DNA of 64,000 nucleotides from Halovenus sp037080055 (lineage in GTDB: Archaea > Halobacteriota > Halobacteria > Halobacteriales > Haloarculaceae). The stretch spans positions 558,001-622,000 of the forward strand of contig NZ_JBAOJI010000001.1 of assembly GCF_037080055.1 (NCBI RefSeq), written 5' to 3'. Of the stretch, positions 48,650-58,235 are shown in pieces. The notes under the pieces were generated by a model. That model searched no databases. It was not told the origin of the DNA and was given only the letters and a program-made list of their open reading frames with translations. The number at the start of each line of letters is the position of its first letter. The first letter of the stretch is position 1. Both the position numbers and the translations under genes were made by a program.

Positions 48650-51022
48650 TCACTCGCAGTCTGCAGTTTCTCGCCGTTTCAAGAGGGAGCCCCCAGCCCC
48701 GGCCGCAGCGAGCGCGGCTCCGATCCCGAATCCGGGGCCGGACTCGTCGCTGCTGGGTGAGTCGCTCTCGTTCTCTTGGGCTGATTCGGCGCTGCGTTCG
48801 GTCGTGTCTTCGGTGGACTGGCTCTCCCCCTCTGGCTCGTCGGCCCGGTCTTCAGTCGACTCCGTCTCGTCGGTCGAATCCTCGCGCTCCGCGTCGTCGG
48901 TCGAATCGGTCTGGTCGGCTGTCTCACCCGAGTCCGTCTCGCTGTCTGTCGTTGCCGCGGTCACGTTGATTTCTGTCAACACCGTGTCGTTGACTGTCAG
49001 CTCGAACGTTCCCGTTGAGCCGAACGTCTGGGTCACGCTGAAGCTGTACTGTCTGGTTCTCATGGCGTCCTCCAGAACGGTCTGTTGTTCGCCGCCGACG
49101 GTGACCGGCAGTTTGGGGAGTCCCTCGCACTCGTCGTTTCGGAGTGCGTGAATCAAGTAGGTTACCTCGTCGCCGGGATTGATTTCTGACAGCTCGTTCG
49201 GGCCGAGGTACTGCTCGGTATCGGCGGTGAAGATGTTGCTGAACTCGATTTCGGTGACTGCCAGCGAGCAGTCCCCGGCAGCATTTTCGACCCGTGTGAG
49301 TGCAACGTCATCGACGACGGTGAGTCGCCGCGAGAAGCGGACCGGACTCGTCGCGTCGACTGCGCTGGCGCCGAGTTGGTAGGTGCCCGGCGTCGAGGGC
49401 GCGTCGAACTCGACGGTTACGGTGTCTGTGCCGGGTCCAAACGTCACCTCGCGCTCGTCTATCGTCCGGTCATCGATGGAGAATGAAACTCGTTCGGTCA
49501 CTTGGGAGTCGAACTCGGTCGCGGTCGGATCGAGCGTGAGTCGGACGCGGTCGCCGGTTCTGACCTTTCCGGCGAGCAACAGTGCCCGGTTCCCGTTGGG
49601 CACCGCCATCGACTCCCACTTGAGGCTGAGTGCTGGCTGGCGGACGTAGACCGTTCGCTCGCTCGTTCGACCGTCGACCGTGATTTCGTAGTCGTACGCT
49701 CCTGGCTCGAGGCCGTCGGGAATCGTGTGTGCGAGCGTCAGTCGAGCGGTCGAATCCCGCTCTAGGTCGACCGTCCGCTCGGCGACTGTGCTGTCTCCCA
49801 GCGTCAGCGTGACTGTCTCCGTCCGGGCGAGTCCGCGGTTCACAACCGAGACGTTCAGCGTCGCCTGCGCGCCCGCGACACCACGGTAGTCCGCGTTCCG
49901 GTCGCCCGGATAGGTCAGTCCCGCGCCGCGGGTCACGTCGGCCACCGCCAGAGTGGGACCGCTCCCATCGGAGACCACCCTGCTGAGGAGATGCTGTGTC
50001 GCTTTCCGACGCTGTCCGTCGACGGTCACGTAAAGCGTGACAGTCGCGTTTGCGGGATCCTCGATCGTCCGGGAGACGACCGGACCGGTCGCATCGACGG
50101 CTCCGTCGCCGTCGAAATCCCACTCGTAGGCGCTGGGTCGGTCTGGATACCACGACCGCCCCAACTGCTCGATTACGCCGGGGGTCCGCGCGTCGAAGGT
50201 CACCTCGGTCCCTGCCGAGACGACGAAAGGCTCGTAGGTGAACCCGGGCAGTGTGGTCGGGCCCTCGCTGAGTCGCTGGCGTTGCTGGCCGCGCTGATCA
50301 AGAAACTGCTCTCGAACCGTGCTGAACTCCGTTCCGGTTACGGCCTCGAGTTCCTCGGCAACGCTCCCGCCAGCGGGGAAGTACCACGCCTGTTCGTACA
50401 GCACGTCGAAGGCCTCGCGGCCGTATTCGTGGAGCAGGAACTCGTTGAACAGCGCGAGTTCGGCGTAGTTCTCACTGGTGACATCAACATCGCGGACGGT
50501 GAAATACCAGTCCTTGTCGAAGTCGAAGGTTGCCCGCTGTGCCAGTTCCGTGCCGGGCGTACTCAGATACTCGGCCGTTCCCTCGATACCGATTGCGAGC
50601 GGCCGCTGTGTCCCGGGGGAGCCAATCCCCGCGACGTCCTGGTAGCGGTGGACCAGTTCGTGGTAGAACAGCTCCGGGTTGCCGTCAGAGATGTAGATGG
50701 TCTCCTCCGATCCCTCGTAACAACCCGCGGCGTTGTCGTCTCCGCAGGGTAACTCCGACTCGCTGGTGAGCGCGACCCGGATGCGCCCTTCCTCCGGATT
50801 CTGGCCGAACCGCTGGAACAGGACTTCGTAGTATTCGTCGGCGACCGAAGCGACCTGTTCGGCGTCGCCATCCATCCCCCCCTCATACGTAATCACGAAG
50901 TGGTCGGTCTCGATTCGCTGCTCGGTGTCCTGCGTACTCGCGGCGGCGACTGGCTCGGCAACGGCTCCGAGCAGTCCAGCGGTGCTCACCAGCAGGAGAA
51001 CCACCAGGAACCGCGTTCTCAT
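48650..51022 (-). CDS. Surface metalloprotease-like protein with PGF-CTERM anchor
   Basis: From ATG 51022 the 790-aa protein has a Sec signal (residues 1-28). A gluzincin-like protease domain follows, with HELVH at 121-125 and a downstream Glu in EGTAEYL (147-153). Next come a PKD-type beta domain (YEWDFDGDGAVDATGP), CARDB-like repeats (LNVSVVNRGLARTETVTLTLGD) and a long Thr/Glu/Asp/Ser-rich stalk. It ends with SGPGFGIGAALAAAGAGGSLLKRR, a PGF-CTERM archaeosortase signal. It should be exported, lipid-anchored and glycosylated on the S-layer side. Protease activity is predicted from the motif only. Confidence 0.88.
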   Translation of the reverse strand: MRTRFLVVLLLVSTAGLLGAVAEPVAAASTQDTEQRIETDHFVITYEGGMDGDAEQVASVADEYYEVLFQRFGQNPEEGRIRVALTSESELPCGDDNAAGCYEGSEETIYISDGNPELFYHELVHRYQDVAGIGSPGTQRPLAIGIEGTAEYLSTPGTELAQRATFDFDKDWYFTVRDVDVTSENYAELALFNEFLLHEYGREAFDVLYEQAWYFPAGGSVAEELEAVTGTEFSTVREQFLDQRGQQRQRLSEGPTTLPGFTYEPFVVSAGTEVTFDARTPGVIEQLGRSWYPDRPSAYEWDFDGDGAVDATGPVVSRTIEDPANATVTLYVTVDGQRRKATQHLLSRVVSDGSGPTLAVADVTRGAGLTYPGDRNADYRGVAGAQATLNVSVVNRGLARTETVTLTLGDSTVAERTVDLERDSTARLTLAHTIPDGLEPGAYDYEITVDGRTSERTVYVRQPALSLKWESMAVPNGNRALLLAGKVRTGDRVRLTLDPTATEFDSQVTERVSFSIDDRTIDEREVTFGPGTDTVTVEFDAPSTPGTYQLGASAVDATSPVRFSRRLTVVDDVALTRVENAAGDCSLAVTEIEFSNIFTADTEQYLGPNELSEINPGDEVTYLIHALRNDECEGLPKLPVTVGGEQQTVLEDAMRTRQYSFSVTQTFGSTGTFELTVNDTVLTEINVTAATTDSETDSGETADQTDSTDDAEREDSTDETESTEDRADEPEGESQSTEDTTERSAESAQENESDSPSSDESGPGFGIGAALAAAGAGGSLLKRRETADCE

Positions 51023-51180
51023 CGAGCGCAACACCTCTGTTCAATCAACTTGGCTGATCCAAAGTAATTGGTCACACGCTGTCTGAGGCGACCCGCGCGC
51101 ATACGAACGACACACGACCCGCCGCTGTTAATTGTTGTGGTGAATCGCTGGTTGCAGGACAAACGCCGCCTCTGGACTTC

Positions 51181-51750
51181 TCACTCCGCCGTCACCGCTC
51201 CGAGCGCGCCACCGAGCGAACCGAACACGAGCGGATAGACGATTCCGGCGAGTACGATCGCCTCTACCTGTGCCGGCCGGCCGGTCGCAGAACCGATCGC
51301 CACCTCGAACAACACGAGGCCAAGCGCCGACAGCAGGAGGTATCCCGGCAGGACCGTCGCGCCGACCAAGAGGCCGTCACGAACGTCCGAGACAGCCTGC
51401 GAGCGGACCAGTCCGAGTCCTGCGGCGACGAGCAGACCGACGGGGACGAGAGAGAGCAATTGCGAGAAGCCGTCCTCCCCGCCAATCGCGTTGGCGGTCT
51501 GGTCGCCGAGGACGGGGACGTTGACGATCACGGTGTCGACAAAGTGGGCGTTGTAGAATACCCAGCCGACCATCTGGTAGGTTGCAGGCTCACCTTCGAC
51601 GGCCTCGATGAACTGCTGGATAAACGAGTCCTGTATGTCGGGACTGACCACCAGAAAGAGGAGGGCGTACCCGATGATCCACGCGCCGACGCCGACGACT
51701 GCACCGAGGACCAGTGGGGGCCGATCACCGGACGATGTGGTAATTGACAT
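51181..51750 (-). CDS. Membrane protein, about five helices
   Basis: The 189-aa protein from ATG 51750 has hydrophobic helices around VLGAVVGVGAWIIGYALLFLVV, LLSLVPVGLLVAAGLGLV, GLLVGATVLPGYLLLSALGLVLFEVAI and AIVLAGIVYPLVFGSLGGALGAV, separated by one outer loop rich in aromatic residues (TYQMVGWVFYNAHFVDTV). It has no catalytic motif. Similar haloarchaeal proteins are annotated only as DUF or transporter-like. Confidence 0.82.
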   Translation of the reverse strand: MSITTSSGDRPPLVLGAVVGVGAWIIGYALLFLVVSPDIQDSFIQQFIEAVEGEPATYQMVGWVFYNAHFVDTVIVNVPVLGDQTANAIGGEDGFSQLLSLVPVGLLVAAGLGLVRSQAVSDVRDGLLVGATVLPGYLLLSALGLVLFEVAIGSATGRPAQVEAIVLAGIVYPLVFGSLGGALGAVTAE

Positions 51751-51801
51751 GCGATTGCCGTTCGAGGGTGTCACCTATATGTCTTTTCCGAATGTCAAGT
51801 C

Positions 51802-52767
51802 TCAGAATCCGAGTAGGCCGACGAGGGTAGCGAGACAGAAGATAACGAGAACGAAGACGAATCCAGTTCGTTTGACCCGCCGGCCGTACTGGTCGAGTCC
51901 GTCGTTCGTAAAGAGGATCGTAACGAGCCGCGTCGGCCGTGTGAACGGACTCGGCGGCCGCGGTTCCGGAATCCGTTCGCGGAGTCGCCGGTACTCGGTG
52001 AACGACCAGATGCCGTACAGCACCAGCGCACCGAGCAACACGACCGCTGCGGCGAAGCCAGCCAGCAACACGAGCCCGATAGGATCGGTCAGGTCGGCCT
52101 GAACCGAGGAGTTCTCGGCGCCGAGCAGCAGAACCACCGTCCCGAGCAGTGAGAGGACGACCGTGAGGACAGCACCCACGATGAGGCGTTTGCTGAGACG
52201 GTTGATTCGGTTCCGCTCGACACCAAAGAGCGTCTCGTACCGCATCGGTTCGTGGTCGTTCACCGGCCGGACTCCAGTGTTCCGTCCGGGTTCGCGCGCA
52301 CCGATGGCGTCGAGGATATTCAACAGGACGACGAGACAACCGAATCCGGCGAAGAGAAACGGCCCGTTCGTCGTCCGCCGTTCGAGAAAGGCCGCTTCGG
52401 GCGCGGCGGGATCGACGTAGGCCGTCACCGTCTCGTTCGTGTCGTACCGATCTAGGACCGACTCGGCTTTCGACCGCGTGTCGTAGGTCGGGCTGATGCT
52501 GCCGGGAAAGCGTTCATCGTTCGTGTATTCGGTCCCCTGATACTGGTAGATATACTCGATTTGAACGTCGTAGCTGACCCCGCGACCACCGGTCTCCTCG
52601 AGATCTGTCTCAGTGATTGTCGCTTCGACGGCGACGGCATCCTCGATGGCGGCCTGCTGTTGGACGTAATCGTAGCCGCCGTACCCGGCAAATGCAAACC
52701 CGACGAGCAGCAGAATGGCTGTCGTTCGCGTGACCGTAACCGGAATACCGCCGACGGAACCGTCCAT
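51802..52767 (-). CDS. DUF3592-domain membrane protein
   Basis: The 321-aa protein has an N-terminal helix (TTAILLLVGFAFAGYGGYDYV). A DUF3592-like beta segment follows (AVEATITETDLEETGGRGVSYDVQIEYIYQYQGTEYTNDERFPG...VTAYVDPAAPEAAFL), then further helices (FLFAGFGCLVVLLNIL; LIVGAVLTVVLSLLGTVVLLLGA; VLLAGFAAAVVLLGALVLYGIWSF). One more helix (GFVFVLVIFCLATLVGLLGF) sits at the end. DUF3592 domains are proposed to be extracytoplasmic. The function is unknown. Confidence 0.85.
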   Translation of the reverse strand: MDGSVGGIPVTVTRTTAILLLVGFAFAGYGGYDYVQQQAAIEDAVAVEATITETDLEETGGRGVSYDVQIEYIYQYQGTEYTNDERFPGSISPTYDTRSKAESVLDRYDTNETVTAYVDPAAPEAAFLERRTTNGPFLFAGFGCLVVLLNILDAIGAREPGRNTGVRPVNDHEPMRYETLFGVERNRINRLSKRLIVGAVLTVVLSLLGTVVLLLGAENSSVQADLTDPIGLVLLAGFAAAVVLLGALVLYGIWSFTEYRRLRERIPEPRPPSPFTRPTRLVTILFTNDGLDQYGRRVKRTGFVFVLVIFCLATLVGLLGF

Positions 52768-52875
52768 CCGTATCGGCAGTCAGATTCCCACGATTATAAC
52801 CGGCAGTGTCCGGTTTCACGCCCAGAAACTACGCGAAGCCACCAGCTATTCCCCTCGGGAACTGTATCCGCCGGT

Positions 52876-53622
52876 ATGGAGCAGATCACACCAGTCTGGG
52901 CGGTCGGGTCGACCGGGGGGACCGCCCGGAGCGTCGGTGAACTCGACGTACTCGGAGATGTTCTCCCGGGGTGGCTAGCAGGGCTGATGAGCGTGTTGAC
53001 CCAACTCGGTGATTTCTGGTTTCTGACCGTCTTACTCGGCGTATGTTTCTGGCAACTGCCTGAGAAGCGCTCGGCAGTTGTCGCGCTCTTTGGGACGGCA
53101 CTCGGCGGACTCGGACTGTACCGGGCGCTGAAACACACCTTCGAGTTCCCACGCCCCGAGACGGTTCCGGTCGATCCCGGGGCGGTCCCCGGCGTCTTGC
53201 GGCCACTGTACGGGCACGCAATCGCTGCCGGCGGGTACGGATTCCCCAGCGGCCACGCGACGACCGCGACGATTCTCTACGGCGGACTGGTGCTCGTCCT
53301 CACGGTTGGGACGAGATCTCAGCGGATCGCCGGGGCAGCGGGGCTGGTCGCGGTGGTCTGTTTCAGCCGACTCGCGCTCGGCGTTCACAATCTCGTCGAC
53401 GTGATCGGCGGGATCGGAACCGGACTGCTCGCGCTCGGTCTGTTGTTCGTCCTGCCGGGCCGGTACCTGCCGGAACAACGAGCCTACGTCACCCTCGCTG
53501 CCGCCGTCCCGCTCGCGGGGCTGTACCTGCTTGCCAGCGGCGGAAACGTGACGGCGGTCCAAGTCGCTCTCGTCGCGGTCGTGACGATGGGCGGCTGGTG
53601 GGCCCTCGACGGCCGAGAGTAA
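52876..53622 (+). CDS. PAP2-superfamily membrane phosphatase
   Basis: The 248-aa protein has six helices and the three PAP2 motifs: KHTFEFPRP (KX6RP), FPSGHATT (PSGH) and SRLALGVHNLVDV (SRX5HX3D). It should dephosphorylate a lipid phosphate on the outer face, for example undecaprenyl- or archaetidyl-type phosphates. The exact substrate is unknown. ATG 52876 starts a 30-residue polar N terminus before the first helix. It is convergent with thrS and adjoins its stop. Confidence 0.9.
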   Translation: MEQITPVWAVGSTGGTARSVGELDVLGDVLPGWLAGLMSVLTQLGDFWFLTVLLGVCFWQLPEKRSAVVALFGTALGGLGLYRALKHTFEFPRPETVPVDPGAVPGVLRPLYGHAIAAGGYGFPSGHATTATILYGGLVLVLTVGTRSQRIAGAAGLVAVVCFSRLALGVHNLVDVIGGIGTGLLALGLLFVLPGRYLPEQRAYVTLAAAVPLAGLYLLASGGNVTAVQVALVAVVTMGGWWALDGRE

Positions 53623-55554
53623 TCAGTCGAGGAAGTCGGGTTCGACGCGTTTCTCCTCGATTTCGGAGTCGAGATGGGCGCGGAACTCTTCAATAGGGAT
53701 ATCCTGGGTCTGGTTCTCAAAGCGATCTCGAACCGAAACGGTGCCGTCTTCCTCCTCATCGTCACCGATGATCAGCATGTAGGGGACGCGGTCGTCGTGG
53801 GCCTGCTGGATCTTCTTGCCGACGGTCCAGGAGCGGTCCTCGATTTCGACACGGAAGTCACCGAAGTCGCGGTTTTTGAGCCGCTTGGCGAACGGAATGT
53901 TGTCGTCCGAAACTGGGAGAATCCGGACCTGCTCGGGGGCGAGCCACGTCGGGAAGTTGCCGTTGAAGTGCTCGATGATAACGCCCATGAACCGCTCGAA
54001 ACTGCCGAGCAGCGCGCGGTGGACCATCACCGGTCGGTGATCCTCGTTGTCCTCGCCGACGTAGCTGAGATCCAACCGCTCGGGGATGTTGAAGTCGAGT
54101 TGCACAGTCCCAATCGTCCACTCACGGCCCAGCGCGTCCCGGGCGTTGAGCCCGATCTTCGGGCCGTAGAAGGCCGCTTCGCCGGATTCGATGTCGTAAT
54201 CGAGGCCGAGTGATTCCATCGACTCCCGCAGCGCGTCGGTGGCCTGCTCCCAGATCTCGTCGCTGCCGACAGCGTCGTCGCCCTTGGTTTCGAGTTTGTA
54301 CAGCACTTCCAGATCGAACAGATCGTATATCTCCTCGATAACTTCCAGAGTACTAGTGATTTCTTCGGTGATCTGGTCCCGGCGGATGAAGGCGTGGCCG
54401 TCGTCTTGGGTCAGTCCGCGCACGCGAAGCAGACCGGAGAGTTCGCCCGATTGCTCGTTGCGGTAGATGGTGCCGAACTCAGAGAACCGCACCGGCAGGT
54501 CCCGGTAGGAGTACTGGCCCTCGTCGTAGATGTGGGCGTGGTTCGCGCAGTTCATCGGCTTCAGGCCGTACTCGGTGTCGTCCTGCTCCCAGGCGAACAT
54601 CTCGCCGGCCTCCTTGAAGGCGTCGTAGTGGCCGGTCGGTTTCCAGAGTTCGGCCTTGTTCAGTTCGGGCGTGAAAACCTCGTCGTAGCCGAGTTTGTCG
54701 TTTTTCCCGCGGATGTACTCCTCCAGTTCTCGCCGAATCGTCATCCCGGCGGGGTGGAAGTGCGCACAGCCAGGGGAGTGTTCCGGCACCGAAAAGAGGT
54801 CCATCTGCTGGCCGACCTTGCGGTGGTCACGCTCTTTGGCCTCCTCACGGCGCTGCAGTTCGGCTTCGAGTTCGTCTTCGGTCTCGAAGGCCGTGCCGTA
54901 GACGCGGGTGAGAGTGTCGTTTTCCTCGTCGCCGCGCCAGTAGGAGGCAGAGATTTCGAGCAGTTTGACCGCGCCGATTTCACCCGTCGATTCGACGTGC
55001 GGGCCCTGACAGAGATCCTGCCAGTCGTCTTGGACGTAGAAGGAGACAATCTCCTCGTCAGCGGCCTCGTCGTCGAGAATATCCTGTTTGTAGGAGTTAT
55101 CCTCGTAGATCTCGAAGGCCTCCTCGCGGGAGCGTTCGACCCGTTCGAGGTCGTAATCGGAGTCGATGATCTCCAGCATTTCCGCTTCGATCTCGTCGAG
55201 ATTCTCCTCGTCGAGTTCGACGCCGGTCACGTCGTAGTAGAAGCCATCGTCCGTCGGCGGGCCGATAGCGAGTTTCGCGTCGGGATACAGTCGCTGCAGC
55301 GCCTGCGCGAAGACGTGCGCGGCCGTGTGCCGGATCAACTGGAGATACTCCTCTGAGTCTTCGGTGACGATTTCGATCTCGCAGTCCTCTGTCAGCGGTG
55401 TCGCTTTATCGACTAACTCGCCGTCGACGACCCCGGCGCGGGTATCTTCACCGAGGCCGGGGCCGATCTCGTAGGCCACGTCCTCGACCGTCGCGCTGTG
55501 CTCCATTTCAAGCTCTGAGCCGTCCGGAAGGACGACCGTGATGTGTTCTGACAT
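53623..55554 (-). CDS. thrS: Threonyl-tRNA synthetase
   Basis: The 643-aa class II synthetase from ATG 55554 has an N-terminal TGS domain (ITVVLPDGSELEMEHSATVEDVAYEIG) and a bacterial-type editing domain with HTAAHVFAQAL and the second half around QGPHVESTGEIG. The catalytic core shows motif 1 to 3 features and zinc ligands (PMNCANHAHIY Cys/His), and VRILPVSDDN begins the anticodon-binding domain. The editing domain is the bacterial (N2) type, unlike the archaeal NTD type of some lineages; this is normal for haloarchaea. It is monocistronic. Confidence 0.96.
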   Translation of the reverse strand: MSEHITVVLPDGSELEMEHSATVEDVAYEIGPGLGEDTRAGVVDGELVDKATPLTEDCEIEIVTEDSEEYLQLIRHTAAHVFAQALQRLYPDAKLAIGPPTDDGFYYDVTGVELDEENLDEIEAEMLEIIDSDYDLERVERSREEAFEIYEDNSYKQDILDDEAADEEIVSFYVQDDWQDLCQGPHVESTGEIGAVKLLEISASYWRGDEENDTLTRVYGTAFETEDELEAELQRREEAKERDHRKVGQQMDLFSVPEHSPGCAHFHPAGMTIRRELEEYIRGKNDKLGYDEVFTPELNKAELWKPTGHYDAFKEAGEMFAWEQDDTEYGLKPMNCANHAHIYDEGQYSYRDLPVRFSEFGTIYRNEQSGELSGLLRVRGLTQDDGHAFIRRDQITEEITSTLEVIEEIYDLFDLEVLYKLETKGDDAVGSDEIWEQATDALRESMESLGLDYDIESGEAAFYGPKIGLNARDALGREWTIGTVQLDFNIPERLDLSYVGEDNEDHRPVMVHRALLGSFERFMGVIIEHFNGNFPTWLAPEQVRILPVSDDNIPFAKRLKNRDFGDFRVEIEDRSWTVGKKIQQAHDDRVPYMLIIGDDEEEDGTVSVRDRFENQTQDIPIEEFRAHLDSEIEEKRVEPDFLD

Positions 55555-55670
55555 GGATCGAAAGAAGACTGCTTTCGTCACCGGCAGGTATCGGTCACAG
55601 AACTCGACCTGTCACACGGAACCCTGCCATGATACTCCGAGATATCCGAGGCGCAAGCAAAAAGATTGCG

Positions 55671-56240
55671 CTATTCGCCGCCGGGGAACTCCTGAAAGAG
55701 CGAGTCGAAATCGTCGTCGAATCCAGAGACGGCTGTGTCGGCCTCCGCTTCGAGTTCCTCGACGCGCTCGACCATCTCTTGGTACTGGTCGCTCTCCTGC
55801 AGTTCCGAGGGGGTCTTCTCGGCTTCCAGTGTCGCCTTCTTCGAGGTCAGCGCGAAGTACTCCTGGAGCGTTTCGTTGTACTCGTCGCGTTCGAGCATGG
55901 AGTCGACGGCCTCGTCGAGGTCCTCGCGCATGACTGGCTTCGTGAGGTAATCGTCGAACTCCATCGAGACGATATCGAAATCTGGATCGACGGCAGTCAC
56001 CATGACAACTCGACAGTCGAGGTTTTGCTCCCGGATCCGTTCGAGAACTTCGTCGCCGGAGTAGTCCGGCATCTGACGGTCGAGGAAGACGATATCGACG
56101 TCGGGATCGACTTTTTCGAGGGCTTCCTCACCGCCGTAGGCGGTCCGAACCTCGTGGTCCATCTCCAGCCACGTCGTATAGAGATCCGCGATATCCTGCT
56201 CGTCGTCGACAACAAGTATTGTAGTGTGTTCGTCGGTCAT
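55671..56240 (-). CDS. Response regulator with HalX domain (second paralogue)
   Basis: From ATG 56240 the 189-aa protein has a receiver (ILVVDDEQDIADLY; phospho-acceptor Asp in DIVFLDRQMPDYSG; Lys in DDYLTKPV) and a HalX output domain ending in an acidic coiled coil. It resembles the regulator at 23802-24377 throughout its length. No kinase is adjacent. The extra upstream residues before MTDEHTT are not conserved in character and were excluded. Confidence 0.93.
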   Translation of the reverse strand: MTDEHTTILVVDDEQDIADLYTTWLEMDHEVRTAYGGEEALEKVDPDVDIVFLDRQMPDYSGDEVLERIREQNLDCRVVMVTAVDPDFDIVSMEFDDYLTKPVMREDLDEAVDSMLERDEYNETLQEYFALTSKKATLEAEKTPSELQESDQYQEMVERVEELEAEADTAVSGFDDDFDSLFQEFPGGE

Positions 56241-56488
56241 AGTTGTCAGATCCGTGCTCGTCCACCCGGACCCCACACGGCGGTCCCCAACCTACCCGCC
56301 GTGTCGGAACGAAACGGGGAAGACTCCGATCCGGACGGAGTCGACTCGTCCAGCCGAAACGGACGCCCCGATTGTCTCTCTATGCGCTGCACAACTTCGG
56401 TATAGAGGAGTGGAATTAAAATAGTATCGGCTATGTCGTCCGCCGCTGGGACGTAACGACTTTTGTCGTTGCGGCCGATACTTCGATT

Positions 56489-56932
56489 GTGTCAATCGAG
56501 TCCCCAGACCCAACAGTCGTCAATACAGTCGTGGTGACGACGGAGGATTTTGTATCCGCACTCGAAATGAACCGGACGAGCGGAAAACGTGCCGTCGTCC
56601 GGATGACGCCGCCGTTTAGCGGACGGATGCGGGCCAGACTTCACGTCGAACTCGACGAAGAGTACGACCAGACGCCGGCACCGATCCACATCGATCCGCG
56701 AGCCCTCGTCGACGACTCCCTGCCCGCCTATCCTCGTCCCGCCGAAACCGAAGACGAACTCCGCTCGGACTCCGACCGCGAGTATACCGTCGAGCGCCAC
56801 CGTGAGTACCACGCGTCGGTCGTCGCGGAGTGGCGACAGCAGATCCCCAACGCGGTCAAACCGAGTGCGACAATCGAGACACCCGCCGGACCGACGACCG
56901 TCGAAATTTCGCTGTTGGGTAAACCAGAGTAA
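56489..56932 (+). CDS. Haloarchaeal conserved hypothetical protein (147 aa)
   Basis: The protein starts at a GTG (56489) and is acidic with alternating strands (VVNTVVVTTEDFVSALEMN; AVVRMTPPFSGRMRARLHVEL; IHIDPRALVDDSLP) and a short helix HREYHASVVAEWRQQIPNAV. It has no cysteines, no membrane helix and no motif I recognise. The family appears haloarchaeal-specific by style. It is a single gene with AT-rich flanks. Confidence 0.75.
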   Translation: MSIESPDPTVVNTVVVTTEDFVSALEMNRTSGKRAVVRMTPPFSGRMRARLHVELDEEYDQTPAPIHIDPRALVDDSLPAYPRPAETEDELRSDSDREYTVERHREYHASVVAEWRQQIPNAVKPSATIETPAGPTTVEISLLGKPE

Positions 56933-57088
56933 TCGGGATAGATCGTATTATAAAACGTTTCGGCCCCTTAGCACCCGTTATTAAACGTTATTATATAATC
57001 ACTTCTGGTGGCAAAACAAGACGAAATAGCGCGAAGACTAGTACGGTTATTTATGCAAAGTAGTTGTATATGTGAACAGGTGCGCCAC

Positions 57089-57334
57089 ATGTCCAGCTCC
57101 TCCATCACTGATCCCCGCTCGTTGCGAAGCGCGGTTAGCGGGGTGTCTATTCCCCGCTTGCTAGCGCGACCAGTCAAACAGCTCTCCTTCTGGGCGGCAA
57201 TCGTCCTGCCCTTCATGCATCTATCTCTGTTGGCGACAGGACTCGACACCCGGTCGATGACAGCCGCATTCATCGGTCTCGTTGCGCTGAACATCTGTAC
57301 GCTCTGGATCGGTCACCCCTACGGTCGTGAGTAA
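57089..57334 (+). CDS. Small membrane protein (81 aa)
   Basis: From ATG 57089 the protein has a basic, Ser-rich head (SSSSITDPRSLRSAVSG) and two hydrophobic helices (LSFWAAIVLPFMHLSLLATGL; MTAAFIGLVALNICTLWIG). The frame upstream to 57008 is AT-rich and was not used. No function is assignable. The AT-rich 155 bp before it probably hold its promoter. Confidence 0.7.
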   Translation: MSSSSITDPRSLRSAVSGVSIPRLLARPVKQLSFWAAIVLPFMHLSLLATGLDTRSMTAAFIGLVALNICTLWIGHPYGRE

Positions 57335-57384
57335 AAATCGCGTTGACCGATAGATTTTAAGGGAGTTCGGGCAGTATATAGGAT

Positions 57385-58005
57385 ATGGCCGCATATGGCC
57401 GGCCGTCATTGCGCGATCTGTTCGACGACGCACCGACACCACACATTGCCCACCCGCCGGCGACCCACCACCGTGATTTCTACCTGGCAACCGATGGTTC
57501 GTTCAGAGAATCCGGTGGCGGACTCGGCGTCGTGATCGAGACCCGTGACGGGACACGAGTGACACGCCTTTCGGTCCCGAACGAGTCCCCCGACAACAAC
57601 GTCGCCGAGTACCGGGCGTTACATCTCGGGTTAGACGTGCTCGCGACACGAACACCGCGGACAGCGCGGATCGGCCTGCTCGTCGACCACGACGAGCTGG
57701 CCGCGAACATCAACGCCTCGGTGCTGGCGACGGGTAGTCGACGGTACGAGACCCAACATCCCATCTCGGTGCCCGAGAGGGGAGACAATCATTGGCGCGG
57801 GATCCGTGCCCGTCTCTGTGGATTCGAGGAGGTGCGTGCAGCGCGAATCTCCAGCGATAGAAATCCGGCCCACCCGCTCGCGAACGCCCCGGGACAGTAC
57901 GCACACGTCAACGACGAGGCCGAACGCTGTGTCCGGCCCAGTGTTTCGTCGACGAGCGAGCAGATCCCACCGCCCTCCCGATCTGACCGCGGCGCGAGCG
58001 ACTAA
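57385..58005 (+). CDS. RNase HI-like protein
   Basis: The 206-aa protein has an RNase H fold: FYLATDGSFRESGGGLGVVI (first Asp), NNVAEYRALHLGLDVL (Glu), and LLVDHDELAANI (Asp of the third carboxylate). The last catalytic Asp is unclear; the region near NPAHPLAN lacks the usual AD pair. The N terminus is about 28 residues of extra sequence (RDLFDDAPTPHIAHPPATHH) and the C-terminal 60 residues are polar and His/Cys-rich. It may act on RNA-DNA hybrids or be partly degenerate. Confidence 0.8.
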   Translation: MAAYGRPSLRDLFDDAPTPHIAHPPATHHRDFYLATDGSFRESGGGLGVVIETRDGTRVTRLSVPNESPDNNVAEYRALHLGLDVLATRTPRTARIGLLVDHDELAANINASVLATGSRRYETQHPISVPERGDNHWRGIRARLCGFEEVRAARISSDRNPAHPLANAPGQYAHVNDEAERCVRPSVSSTSEQIPPPSRSDRGASD

Positions 58006-58219
58006 CGATCGCTCACAGGCAGAATTTTTGCGGTTACTCAAACCGGACAGCGATTAGCAACAGCCACCGTAGCGTGCCATCTCCCGAAATCCACCGGGAC
58101 GCCATATTACGATCATAAGTTATGAGGATAATCTATGTGAGCCCCTTACGGAGTTTATATGAATTCCTCTAACGTCACTGAGAGAAATTTTAAATAGGAT
58201 AGGATCACTACTATCAAAT

Positions 58220-58228
58220 GAGGAGGTG
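58220..58228 (+). promoter_or_regulatory. Strong Shine-Dalgarno-like element before the 82-aa membrane protein
   Basis: AGGAGGTGA lies 8-16 bp before ATG 58236. Most genes in this window have no such leader element, so this one is notable. An AT-rich TTTTAAAT at about 58185-58195 would be the TATA box. Confidence 0.55.
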
Positions 58229-58235
58229 AGAACAC

